Assembly: GCA_003501525.1 (NCBI GenBank)
Contig: DNPI01000030.1
Location: forward strand, 4,255-18,181
Reading direction: 5' to 3'
DNA: 13,927 bases
From: Planctomycetota bacterium
GTDB lineage: Bacteria; Planctomycetota; UBA1135
The notes under the pieces are model-generated. The model had not been told where the DNA came from. It did no database searches and was given only the letters and a program-made list of their open reading frames with translations. Below are positions 7,461 to 13,927 of this stretch, one piece after another (the stretch's first letter is position 1; every line of letters begins with the position of its first letter). The position numbers and the translations under genes are program-made.

Positions 7461-7532
7461 AGGGTGACGGGACTCGAACCCGCAACCACCAGATCGACAG
7501 TCTGGTACGCTAACCAATTGCGCCACACCCCC
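7456..7532 (-). tRNA. tRNA-Asp (anticodon GTC), 3' CCA encoded
   Basis: The minus strand folds into a complete 77-base cloverleaf. The acceptor stem is GGGGGTG against CACCCTC with one G-T pair, and the D-stem is GCGC against GCGT with loop AATTGGTTA. The anticodon stem is CCAGA/TCTGG with loop CTGTCGA, giving anticodon GTC for aspartate. The variable loop has five bases, and the T-stem is GCGGG/CCCGT with loop TTCGAGT. The discriminator is G73, the identity base expected for tRNA-Asp, followed by a genomically encoded CCA at 7458-7456. Without CCA the gene is 7459-7532. GTC is the expected anticodon for both aspartate codons; QueC, encoded nearby, makes the precursor of queuosine, which modifies the wobble G of this tRNA. 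Confidence 0.97.
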
Positions 7533-7549
7533 GCTGAAAATTGGCAAAG

Positions 7550-7579
7550 AGTATAGGCCCGGACGTTTCAGGCGGTCAA
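7550..7579 (-). promoter_or_regulatory. Sigma-70-type promoter of tRNA-Asp
   Basis: On the minus strand TTGACC (7579-7574) and TATACT (7555-7550) are each one base off the sigma-70 consensus and separated by 18 bases. Transcription would begin about 7 bases on, leaving a leader of roughly ten bases before the tRNA 5' end at 7532. The -35 hexamer overlaps the mazG stop codon (TGA at 7578-7576). This would let the tRNA be expressed independently of queC-mazG. Confidence 0.72.
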
Positions 7580-8412
7580 GACTCGCGTTTCTTCGCTTCT
7601 TCCCAGAGAGCGTCCATCTCTTCCAAAGTTGCTTCGGCAACATCCTTGCCTAGGTTCGATTCCACCCAACGGAATCTTCCGCTAAATCGCTCTATTGTCC
7701 CACGCAAGGCCAATTCCGGCTCAATGTTCATTCTCCGCGCCACGTTGACCACCGCAAAAAGGAGATCGCCTAACTCTTCAGAAGCAGAATCCAAATCATC
7801 CGCATGAACCGCCTCTCTAAATTCTTGCCACTCCTCTTCAACCTTTTCAACTGGACCCTGTAGATCCGGCCAATCAAAACCTGCATTTGCCGCTTTGGCC
7901 CCCACGCGCCAAGCCCTCAAGAGAGCCGGCAAGCTGCGAGGGACACCGGATAGGGCCGAGGTGTCAGCGCCAGCCTCCTGTTTCTCCTTCTTCTTAATCG
8001 CCTCCCAATTGCGAAGCACTTGACCAGATTTATCGGCCGAGACTTGGCCATAAACATGAGGATGTCGACGGATGAGCTTCGCCGTAATGGCCTCAGCCAG
8101 CGAAGCAGGGTCGAAGTCGCCAGACTCAGAAGCGACCCGCGCCATCATCAAAATGCCCATAAGGAGATCACCAAGTTCTTCCTCAATCCCCATTAAATCT
8201 TTACGGGCAACCGCATCCGCCATCTCGTGAGATTCCTCAACCAAATGGGGTGCTAGGGTTTCCAATGTTTGCTCTGCATCCCAAGGACATCCTCCAGGTG
8301 AACGCAAGGTGTCAACAACTTGCATCAATCGCTCAATTGCTGCTACCCATTCGGCCGGGACAGGACGCTCTTCGGGGTTTCCAGACGAGGGAGAGGTGTC
8401 AGTCTTTTTCAT
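7576..8412 (-). CDS. mazG: Nucleoside triphosphate pyrophosphohydrolase MazG
   Basis: MazG hydrolyses (d)NTPs, including aberrant ones, to NMP and pyrophosphate, cleaning the nucleotide pool and in some species lowering (p)ppGpp signalling. The 278-residue product has two MazG repeats. The first contains CPWDAEQT (about 42-49), EESHE and IEEELGDLL, the E-x-x-E plus E-x-x-D magnesium site. RHPHVYG and NWEAIKKKEK follow, typical of the linker in full-length MazG. The second repeat contains VEEEWQEFREAV and SEELGDLLFAVVNVARR. Length and order match E. coli MazG (263 residues). I chose the ATG at 8412, which overlaps the queC stop as ATGA; the frame can be extended to 8466 but that N-terminus lies inside queC and is not family-like. 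It is the second gene of a queC-mazG pair, and its stop overlaps the tRNA-Asp -35 box. Confidence 0.95.
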   Translation of the reverse strand: MKKTDTSPSSGNPEERPVPAEWVAAIERLMQVVDTLRSPGGCPWDAEQTLETLAPHLVEESHEMADAVARKDLMGIEEELGDLLMGILMMARVASESGDFDPASLAEAITAKLIRRHPHVYGQVSADKSGQVLRNWEAIKKKEKQEAGADTSALSGVPRSLPALLRAWRVGAKAANAGFDWPDLQGPVEKVEEEWQEFREAVHADDLDSASEELGDLLFAVVNVARRMNIEPELALRGTIERFSGRFRWVESNLGKDVAEATLEEMDALWEEAKKRES

Positions 8413-9131
8413 TGTTTCACACCTTTCTTTGCCTGCTGGCCTTCTGCCTGATAACGCAAGCGGCAAGCATCACATAACCCACAAATTTCACCTGATGGAT
8501 CAGGGTCATAACAAGAAAGCGTGATATCCAAATCCACTCCTAAACGAAGAGCTTCCCCGACTATTTCGTCTTTACCTAAATTCAAAAGTGGAGCATAAAT
8601 CTTAATCGCGTGCCCCTCCGCTCCAGCCTTAGTCCCGACATTAGAAACCTTCTGAAATGCATCAATGAACTCTGGTCGACAATCGGGATAACCAGACCAA
8701 TCGAGAGCATTCACTCCTATGCCGACTCTCTCGGCACCACGAGCTTCCGCCATACCGAGTGCGACAGAAAGTAAAAATGCATTGCGCGCAGGTACGTAAG
8801 TGACCGGGATGTCATCAACCACGGGGTCTTCCGGCATATCCCCTTTGGGAACTTCGACATCGCTAGTCAGAGCAGAGCCACCTATACCACGGAGATCTGC
8901 GGTCAGGATAAGGTGCTCCTTAACTTGAAGAGCCGCCGCCACTTTTCGGGACGCATTAATTTCAGCAGAATGGCGCTGGCCATAATCGACCGTCAGTGCA
9001 TAGACCGCGAACCCTTTTTCCACTAGGCGGCCAGCAACGACGGCCGAATCAAGGCCGCCCGAAAGAAGCACAATGGCTTTGGGGAGCGTATCCTGTGGGG
9101 TCTTCAAGGGATTTTCAGTCGCAGAAACCAC
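8409..9131 (-). CDS. queC: 7-cyano-7-deazaguanine (preQ0) synthase
   Basis: QueC uses ATP and ammonia to convert 7-carboxy-7-deazaguanine to preQ0, the precursor of queuosine in tRNA and of deazaguanine DNA modifications. The 240-residue product has the PP-loop SGGLDSAV at 24-31, ALTVDYGQRH near 45-54, VPARNAFLL, and DWSGYPDCRPEFIDAF, all QueC signatures. The C-terminal zinc site is complete: C207, C217, C220 and C223 in SCYDPDPSGEICGLCDAC. The start is GTG at 9131 with an AGGA Shine-Dalgarno four bases upstream (9139-9136). The stop overlaps the mazG ATG. No queD, queE or queF is visible here, so the rest of the pathway must lie elsewhere. The divergent mrp start is only 27 bases away. Confidence 0.96.
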   Translation of the reverse strand: MVSATENPLKTPQDTLPKAIVLLSGGLDSAVVAGRLVEKGFAVYALTVDYGQRHSAEINASRKVAAALQVKEHLILTADLRGIGGSALTSDVEVPKGDMPEDPVVDDIPVTYVPARNAFLLSVALGMAEARGAERVGIGVNALDWSGYPDCRPEFIDAFQKVSNVGTKAGAEGHAIKIYAPLLNLGKDEIVGEALRLGVDLDITLSCYDPDPSGEICGLCDACRLRYQAEGQQAKKGVKQ

Positions 9132-9158
9132 TGCATCCTACGACAGCCAGGAACAACC

Positions 9159-10199
9159 ATGACCCCTCTCTCAAAGGAAACCATTCTCGAAGCTTTACAG
9201 TCGGTGCAAGATCCCGACCTCAACAAAAATATTGTGGAGCTGGGTTTCGTTAAAGATTTAGCTGTCTGTGATGGCTCAATCCGCTTTACCCTCGAACTCA
9301 CCACACCTGCATGCCCAGTCAAAGAACAACTAAAAGAACAGGCGCAACAAGCCGTCTTGGCCCTTGAAGGGGCAGAGTCAGTGAATATCAATATGACTGC
9401 CCAAGTCCGTACTACCCTCCCGGAGGGAAACCAGCTCGGCGGTGAGGTACGCAATGTCATTGCCATCACATCAGGCAAAGGAGGGGTCGGCAAAACAACC
9501 TGTGCCGTCAACATTGCGGCAGCTTTAGCAGCTGACGGAGCAAAGGTTGGCATCCTAGATGCCGATGTTTACGGTCCCAACGTACCGGTCATGTTGGGAT
9601 TAAAAGGCCATCCTGAGGGTGATGGTTCAGGAAGGATTGTTCCACTGAACGCGCACGGGATTAAGGCAATGTCAGTCGGATTTCTTGTTGAAGACGGCCA
9701 ACCTGTCATGTGGAGAGGCCCCATGCTGCACAAAGCGCTCGAGAAGTTTCTGCGTGAGGTCGATTGGGGTGAACTTGATTATTTGCTAGTAGACATGCCG
9801 CCAGGAACAGGAGATGCTCAGATTTCTCTCGCACAGCTCGTTCCAATGACTGGAGCTGTAGTAGTCACACTCCCCCAAGAAGTCTCCTTAGTAGATGTCC
9901 GAAGGGCTATCGGGATGTGTGAAAAAGTCCGGGTTGATGTGCTAGGGGTCGTCGAAAATATGGCTGGAGAGATATTCGGCGAAGGTGGGGGCGCACGCAC
10001 CGCATCGGATTTCAGTGTCCCTTTTCTTGGCTCAATCCCTATGGAGGCAAATATGAGGGAAGGCGGAGACGCCGGGATTCCTTCTGTCACAAAAGACCCT
10101 AATTCTCCCTCCAGCAAAGCATTCCAAATGATCGCAAGGCAGCTTGCAGCCGAAGTCTCAAAGCTTCCAGCCCAATCCCTCCCAACACTCGAAGTTTAA
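9159..10199 (+). CDS. mrp: Mrp/ApbC-type iron-sulfur cluster carrier ATPase
   Basis: Mrp/ApbC proteins are P-loop ATPases that carry and deliver Fe-S clusters to apoproteins. The 346-residue product has an N-terminal MIP18/DUF59 domain (about 5-85, with SVQDPDLNKNIVELGFV). A Mrp domain follows with the deviant Walker A motif SGKGGVGKTT at 105-114, GILDADVYGPN at 131-141, MWRGPM at 184-189 and LLVDMPPGTGD at 209-219. The region that in ApbC normally carries the cluster-binding C-x-x-C after V-E-N-M reads VENMAGEIFGEGGG here (about 265-278), with no cysteine. Some other bacterial Mrp proteins also lack it. The ATG at 9159 follows AGGAA with a five-base spacer. It is divergent from queC and followed 65 bases later by the large repeat protein. 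Confidence 0.94.
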   Translation: MTPLSKETILEALQSVQDPDLNKNIVELGFVKDLAVCDGSIRFTLELTTPACPVKEQLKEQAQQAVLALEGAESVNINMTAQVRTTLPEGNQLGGEVRNVIAITSGKGGVGKTTCAVNIAAALAADGAKVGILDADVYGPNVPVMLGLKGHPEGDGSGRIVPLNAHGIKAMSVGFLVEDGQPVMWRGPMLHKALEKFLREVDWGELDYLLVDMPPGTGDAQISLAQLVPMTGAVVVTLPQEVSLVDVRRAIGMCEKVRVDVLGVVENMAGEIFGEGGGARTASDFSVPFLGSIPMEANMREGGDAGIPSVTKDPNSPSSKAFQMIARQLAAEVSKLPAQSLPTLEV

Positions 10200-10229
10200 A
10201 TCCCAAGTAGGATTAGGATTCATTTAAAC
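10194..10229. repeat. 8-bp inverted repeat spanning the mrp stop codon
   Basis: GTTTAAAT at 10194-10201 contains the mrp TAA and is matched perfectly by ATTTAAAC at 10222-10229 across a 20-base loop, which includes a direct repeat AGGATTAGGATT. The stem is A/T-rich and has no following T-run, so it is a poor intrinsic terminator; it could attenuate or mark the 3' end of mrp. The rest of the 65-base gap to the next gene shows no clear promoter. Confidence 0.35.
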
Positions 10230-10264
10230 GGCCAGCAGCCCTCCGCTTCGTTCGTAAACAACTC

Positions 10265-13200
10265 ATGCGCCGCATTCTTCTTCTCCTCGCCGCTCTAGCA
10301 GCCGCTTTAATTTGGGCATTATTCATACAGGATGACATTTCTCCAACGGAGGACTTCGAGCTTGCCCAAATAGATGCACCTGGCCTGCCAACCGCCGGGC
10401 CTCTCTCCCAGGAAAGGTCGGAAGTTGAAGATCTCCCCGCTGTGGGGCGGGAACCAAAAATTGGTAGCGGGAAATTTTCCCTCCCCGGAAAAGTCGTCGA
10501 TGAAATCGGAGAACCAGTCCCTGGGGCTTGGGTCTTTGCTCACTCTTCGCCTTTCCCCATAGTTGAATTCGAGGGTGGCATCGAAGAACTCTTCTCTAAG
10601 CCTCTGGATTTCACATTGGAGCCAATTGCAGCGACCCTCACCGATGACGAAGGGCTCTTCGCACTAGAAGGGCTCCACGGGAGGACTCTCTACCTAGAAG
10701 CTCGAGGCAGTCAAAGATTAACCAAAGGTAGAGTCCGGGTTCCTCCCAATCGTCTACTGCACGACGAAAAAGTTGTTCTTCGCACTGTATCGGGGGGCTC
10801 CCTGTCCGGCACGGTGGTAAACGCCTCCGGAGCTCCAATACCCAACGCGGAAGTACTCGTAAGCCCGGGCATCAAATACTTACTCGCCGCTTTTCGCAAT
10901 CGAGAGTTTTTTGCGGAGCATGTGTTCACCGACACAGCAGGTCAATTCCATCTCCCAGCAGTCCCAGCCGGCGCCGTTCTCACTGCTTATGGCATGAACG
11001 AGGCAATTCGACCCGGAGTAACTGAAGTACCTCCAATAGGAAAAGGCGCCCATGCGCGCACACAAATTCAATTAGCCATACATGGAAGCCTCTCAGGAAA
11101 AGTCGTGGATTCCGACAAGAAAGGTGTGTCTGGCGCAATGGTTCTCGCCCTGCCCTTGGATCTGCGTCGGGCGGTTCCCTTTCTTCGAGATGCCGGAGCT
11201 TGGACCGCACGCACTACCTTTGGAGGTGCTTATCAATTCCCCGAACTTCCCCAAGGGAACTATCTACTCCTGTCTCAAGGAGGAGGTGGGCGTAGCGCTC
11301 CAATCGGCGCACCTGTGGCAGGAGATTCGGCGGCTCCGGACCTTGAGCTGGAAACTAAAGAGATTGTTGCCGGTCGGGTTGTAGACGCCAAAGGGCGCCC
11401 CATCGTCGATGCAAGAGTTGAACTAGTTAGCATTCCTAGTAAAAAAGACGATGCTAATGAGAGCCAAGGCCCTGGCGATTTCAATTTTATTATGGAAATC
11501 GCAGAGCAACTTCTCCCTGAACTAATCCCAGAGCCCACTTTTGTCCGGACAAATTCATCCGGAGAATTCAAAATCCCGGCTTGGCAATCCGCACGCCTAC
11601 GCGTTGTCGCCGAATCGCATGTTCCTTCAGATTTCCAGCTCAGCCCTGCTCTCAAAGAAAACAAGAAACCGGTCTTGCTCTTAACTCGCCCAGGCTCCAT
11701 TGAAGGCATTGCTGTAGACGGAGCAGCAAGAAAGCCAGTCCAATTTTTTATGGCACGGGCAGAATCCCAAGGAACTAATCGTGGCGCATCTCGCGCAGAC
11801 GGATGGAGCGGTGCGACTGCAACAACACAACCCGCTGCTCCTGAAACTCACGAAGCAGATCATGGAGAAATAGCTGGCGGGCTCGCACTAGGAGCTACAT
11901 GGAAAAATCCCGTCTCGGAGGAAGAGAAGATCCTTGTGTCTACTCAGGGCTGGAGAGGTCAACTCTCTGGGGGAGCAATGCGGCTATTCGATTCTGGCGA
12001 TGGCAAATTCAAACTAGAAGGCTTAATGCCTGGAAAATGGACAGCTGTAATCCAAGCTGAAGGGTATCAGCCAGCAGAATCCGTCACTGTTACCGTTGAA
12101 GAGGGCATCGCCAAAAAAGGCGTTGTTGTCAATGTCTCGCGCGGCGCAACGGTTTCTGGGCGTGTTGTACAAAAAGGCACCTCTGAAGGGATTCCAAGCG
12201 CGACTGTCGTAGTGGGCAAAGGGCGTGAGACTAGTTTTCTCGGTCTTCTCCAAGGGTTCGGAGATTTAACTTCAATCGGTGAAACGGATTCTGACGGGTA
12301 TTTTCAAGTAACCGGTGCTACCGACGGCAGCAATCATGTCAGCGTTCTTGCTGATGGGTTCTCCTCAGCCAGCTTAGAAATAGATCCTGTAAAAGAGATG
12401 GAAGAGCGCCAAGGGGTTCTTGTTGAAATCTCAGCAGGAGGGACTTTGACTGGCCGCGTCTCAGATCGGCATGGCAATCTCCTGCCAGGAAGAATGGTTG
12501 GCGCAATGTCCCCCGAATCTCAAGACTTCCAACAAACAGCAACCGACGCTTCTGGAATCTACACGATGGAGAATATGTCCCCAGGAACATATTTCCTAAT
12601 TTCAGCATCACTAGATGATGACTCCCTCTTCAAAGGCGACCTTCTTTCAACACTCGGAGGTACTCGTTTCACAACCGCGTTTGTCCCCGAGGGAGGCATT
12701 GCCACTGTCGACATTGTTGATGCGTCTGCCGGTGGATGCAGGGTCAAAGGTCGACTTGAAAAATCTGGTGCCCCGCTTTCTGGCGCTGCTCTCAGCGCAA
12801 TCGGGCTGGAAACCACTGGGATGATGGATTTGAGATTCTCTACCGCCAAATCTGACGAGAATGGGGAATTCGAATTTAAAAGCCTTGCTCCAGGAGAATA
12901 TACCGTCCAAGTTGAAGCCGGAGACTGGCGGGGGCCCTTGTCTCTCGTGGTTGCCGATATCCCGGAGGACTTCGTCGTTCTCTCAGTCCCAGAAGGGCGG
13001 ATTACTGGAATGGTTGTGGAAGAAGGAACCGGGAACCCTGTACCAAGAGCTGTCGTAAGACTCCGGCCAACCAGCGAGAGTGCCACCGGCATTGCGTCAA
13101 TGTTCGGAGGGCAAGGGCCTGGGATGAAGCGGGCACGAACCGGAGAAGATGGCCGCTTTGAATTTGAGGGTGTAGATCAAGGCACTTGGGAAATAGAAAC

Positions 13201-13867
13201 CAGCGGGAGTAGTCGCTGGGGTTCTGGTGAAAACTCTGAGACCAACTTCTTCGGTGAAGCAGATTCATTAGAAGTCGAATTGGCCCGCAATCAAGTGCAC
13301 GACGTGGGGCAAATCACCCTTCCGGTTGGCGCGAACATCGAGATTCAAGTCGTCACCCCAGCTGGAGAAAAGCTGGAAGGAGGATTTTCTGTGTCAGCTA
13401 TAAACCCGGCATCTGGCGAGCAGGAAAAAGAAACTTTTGGCTGGGGAGGGAATTCCGCAACCCTCAGAGGACTACCAACTGGAGCGTGGGAAATCCGAGT
13501 CGCCTCAGAAGGATATGCCTCGGTAGTGATAGATGACGTTGAAGCGTTTGCAGGCCAAACCACCAAAAGAGACGTCGTCCTCTCGAAAGGTGTTGAATTA
13601 AAAGTTGCCGTCTTTGCTGCAGATGGTTCTCCAGCAAAAGGTGCTCGCGTTGAGTTACTCGATCGCCAAGGTAGAACCGTAAAAACTAATGAAGGGCAGG
13701 CCGCTATTTTTCGCCAACTCTTCGGCGGTGGCCCTGATGGCGCAGTCACATTAGGCTTCTTTGCCCCAGGGAATTACACCATCCGCGCAACGCTAGATGG
13801 GGATGTGCGGGAAGCCGGGGCCTGGCTCTCGCCTAGTGACAGTTCCACTGTCGAGGTTCGCTTCTAA
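10265..13867 (+). CDS. Very large exported protein with about eleven carboxypeptidase-regulatory-like repeats, function unknown
   Basis: No specific function can be assigned. The 1200-residue product starts MRRILLLLAALAAALIWALF, a Sec signal or membrane anchor without a lipobox, then an acidic linker (about 22-70). The rest is a chain of beta-sandwich units of the carboxypeptidase D regulatory-like type. Each has a G-x-V-V-D-x-x-G-x-P-x-x-x-A-x-V start and a T-D-x-x-G-x-F then P-G-x-Y end. I place them at about 73-147, 178-243, 274-338, 367-451, 477-600, 627-700, 726-782, 825-885, 911-980, 1022-1084 and 1109-1178. The fifth holds a long Ala/Thr/His-rich insertion (about 505-560). There is one cysteine (C825), no catalytic motif and no C-terminal anchor or sorting tail. 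Such chains usually act as extracellular scaffolds or binding stalks. The start ATG lacks a clear ribosome binding site. It may be co-transcribed with mrp, though the 65-base gap leaves that open. Confidence 0.88.
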   Translation: MRRILLLLAALAAALIWALFIQDDISPTEDFELAQIDAPGLPTAGPLSQERSEVEDLPAVGREPKIGSGKFSLPGKVVDEIGEPVPGAWVFAHSSPFPIVEFEGGIEELFSKPLDFTLEPIAATLTDDEGLFALEGLHGRTLYLEARGSQRLTKGRVRVPPNRLLHDEKVVLRTVSGGSLSGTVVNASGAPIPNAEVLVSPGIKYLLAAFRNREFFAEHVFTDTAGQFHLPAVPAGAVLTAYGMNEAIRPGVTEVPPIGKGAHARTQIQLAIHGSLSGKVVDSDKKGVSGAMVLALPLDLRRAVPFLRDAGAWTARTTFGGAYQFPELPQGNYLLLSQGGGGRSAPIGAPVAGDSAAPDLELETKEIVAGRVVDAKGRPIVDARVELVSIPSKKDDANESQGPGDFNFIMEIAEQLLPELIPEPTFVRTNSSGEFKIPAWQSARLRVVAESHVPSDFQLSPALKENKKPVLLLTRPGSIEGIAVDGAARKPVQFFMARAESQGTNRGASRADGWSGATATTQPAAPETHEADHGEIAGGLALGATWKNPVSEEEKILVSTQGWRGQLSGGAMRLFDSGDGKFKLEGLMPGKWTAVIQAEGYQPAESVTVTVEEGIAKKGVVVNVSRGATVSGRVVQKGTSEGIPSATVVVGKGRETSFLGLLQGFGDLTSIGETDSDGYFQVTGATDGSNHVSVLADGFSSASLEIDPVKEMEERQGVLVEISAGGTLTGRVSDRHGNLLPGRMVGAMSPESQDFQQTATDASGIYTMENMSPGTYFLISASLDDDSLFKGDLLSTLGGTRFTTAFVPEGGIATVDIVDASAGGCRVKGRLEKSGAPLSGAALSAIGLETTGMMDLRFSTAKSDENGEFEFKSLAPGEYTVQVEAGDWRGPLSLVVADIPEDFVVLSVPEGRITGMVVEEGTGNPVPRAVVRLRPTSESATGIASMFGGQGPGMKRARTGEDGRFEFEGVDQGTWEIETSGSSRWGSGENSETNFFGEADSLEVELARNQVHDVGQITLPVGANIEIQVVTPAGEKLEGGFSVSAINPASGEQEKETFGWGGNSATLRGLPTGAWEIRVASEGYASVVIDDVEAFAGQTTKRDVVLSKGVELKVAVFAADGSPAKGARVELLDRQGRTVKTNEGQAAIFRQLFGGGPDGAVTLGFFAPGNYTIRATLDGDVREAGAWLSPSDSSTVEVRF

Positions 13868-13927
13868 GACAAAGAGATTAGCCAGCCACTCGCGCGAATC
13901 CATCATGTCGCGGATCAGCAATCGGAA

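Noticed and set aside
10819..13749. Minus-strand open frames opposite the large repeat protein.
   Set aside because: Ser/Pro/Arg-rich antisense frames with no recognisable domain; the plus-strand frame has regular domain periodicity.
13868..13927. Possible new gene: an ATG at 13905 on plus, or a minus-strand C-terminus entering from the right edge.
   Set aside because: Only seven codons are visible on plus with no ribosome binding site, and the minus-strand frames are too short to judge. Nothing can be supported in these 60 bases.

Overview
The window looks like chromosomal housekeeping DNA from a bacterium of the PVC group, probably Planctomycetota. That placement is an inference of moderate strength. 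It rests on the GyrA quinolone-region motif (HPHGE, then S-V-I-Y-P), the planctomycete-like thioredoxin motif of the DsbD protein, and a very long protein built from tandem carboxypeptidase-regulatory-like domains. TTG and GTG starts are common, Shine-Dalgarno sequences are weak, and base composition is near 50% G+C. No insertion sequence, phage gene or CRISPR array was seen.

Left block, minus strand: a DsbD-family disulfide reductase gene, then dapF (4-base overlap), an untranslated gap of about 250 bases containing a perfect inverted repeat, and gyrA running off the left edge. The main result lies here. The DsbD gene is interrupted by one in-frame TGA exactly where the first cysteine of the C-terminal thioredoxin C-V-N-C motif belongs. 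The frame continues intact beyond it through the second cysteine and the cis-proline loop to its own TGA stop. A stem-loop with a G-rich apical loop starts 24 bases after the TGA, where a bacterial SECIS element should be. I read this as one selenoprotein of 603 residues with a U-x-x-C active site, not as two genes or a pseudogene. It implies SelA, SelB, SelC and SelD elsewhere in the genome; none of them is in this window.

Middle block: divergent from the DsbD gene is thiI (tRNA 4-thiouridine synthesis), coupled by ATGA to a small probable lipoprotein. A tRNA-Asp(GTC) gene with encoded CCA and a strong sigma-70-type promoter follows on the minus strand. Further right, still on the minus strand, queC and mazG form an ATGA-overlapping pair (7-deazaguanine synthesis and nucleotide-pool cleaning). 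thiI, queC and the tRNA make this a tRNA-centred neighbourhood.

Right block, plus strand: an Mrp/ApbC iron-sulfur ATPase starts only 27 bases from the divergent queC start. After it comes a 1200-residue exported or membrane-anchored protein with about eleven carboxypeptidase-regulatory-like repeats, of unknown function. The last 60 bases hold nothing that I can support as a gene.
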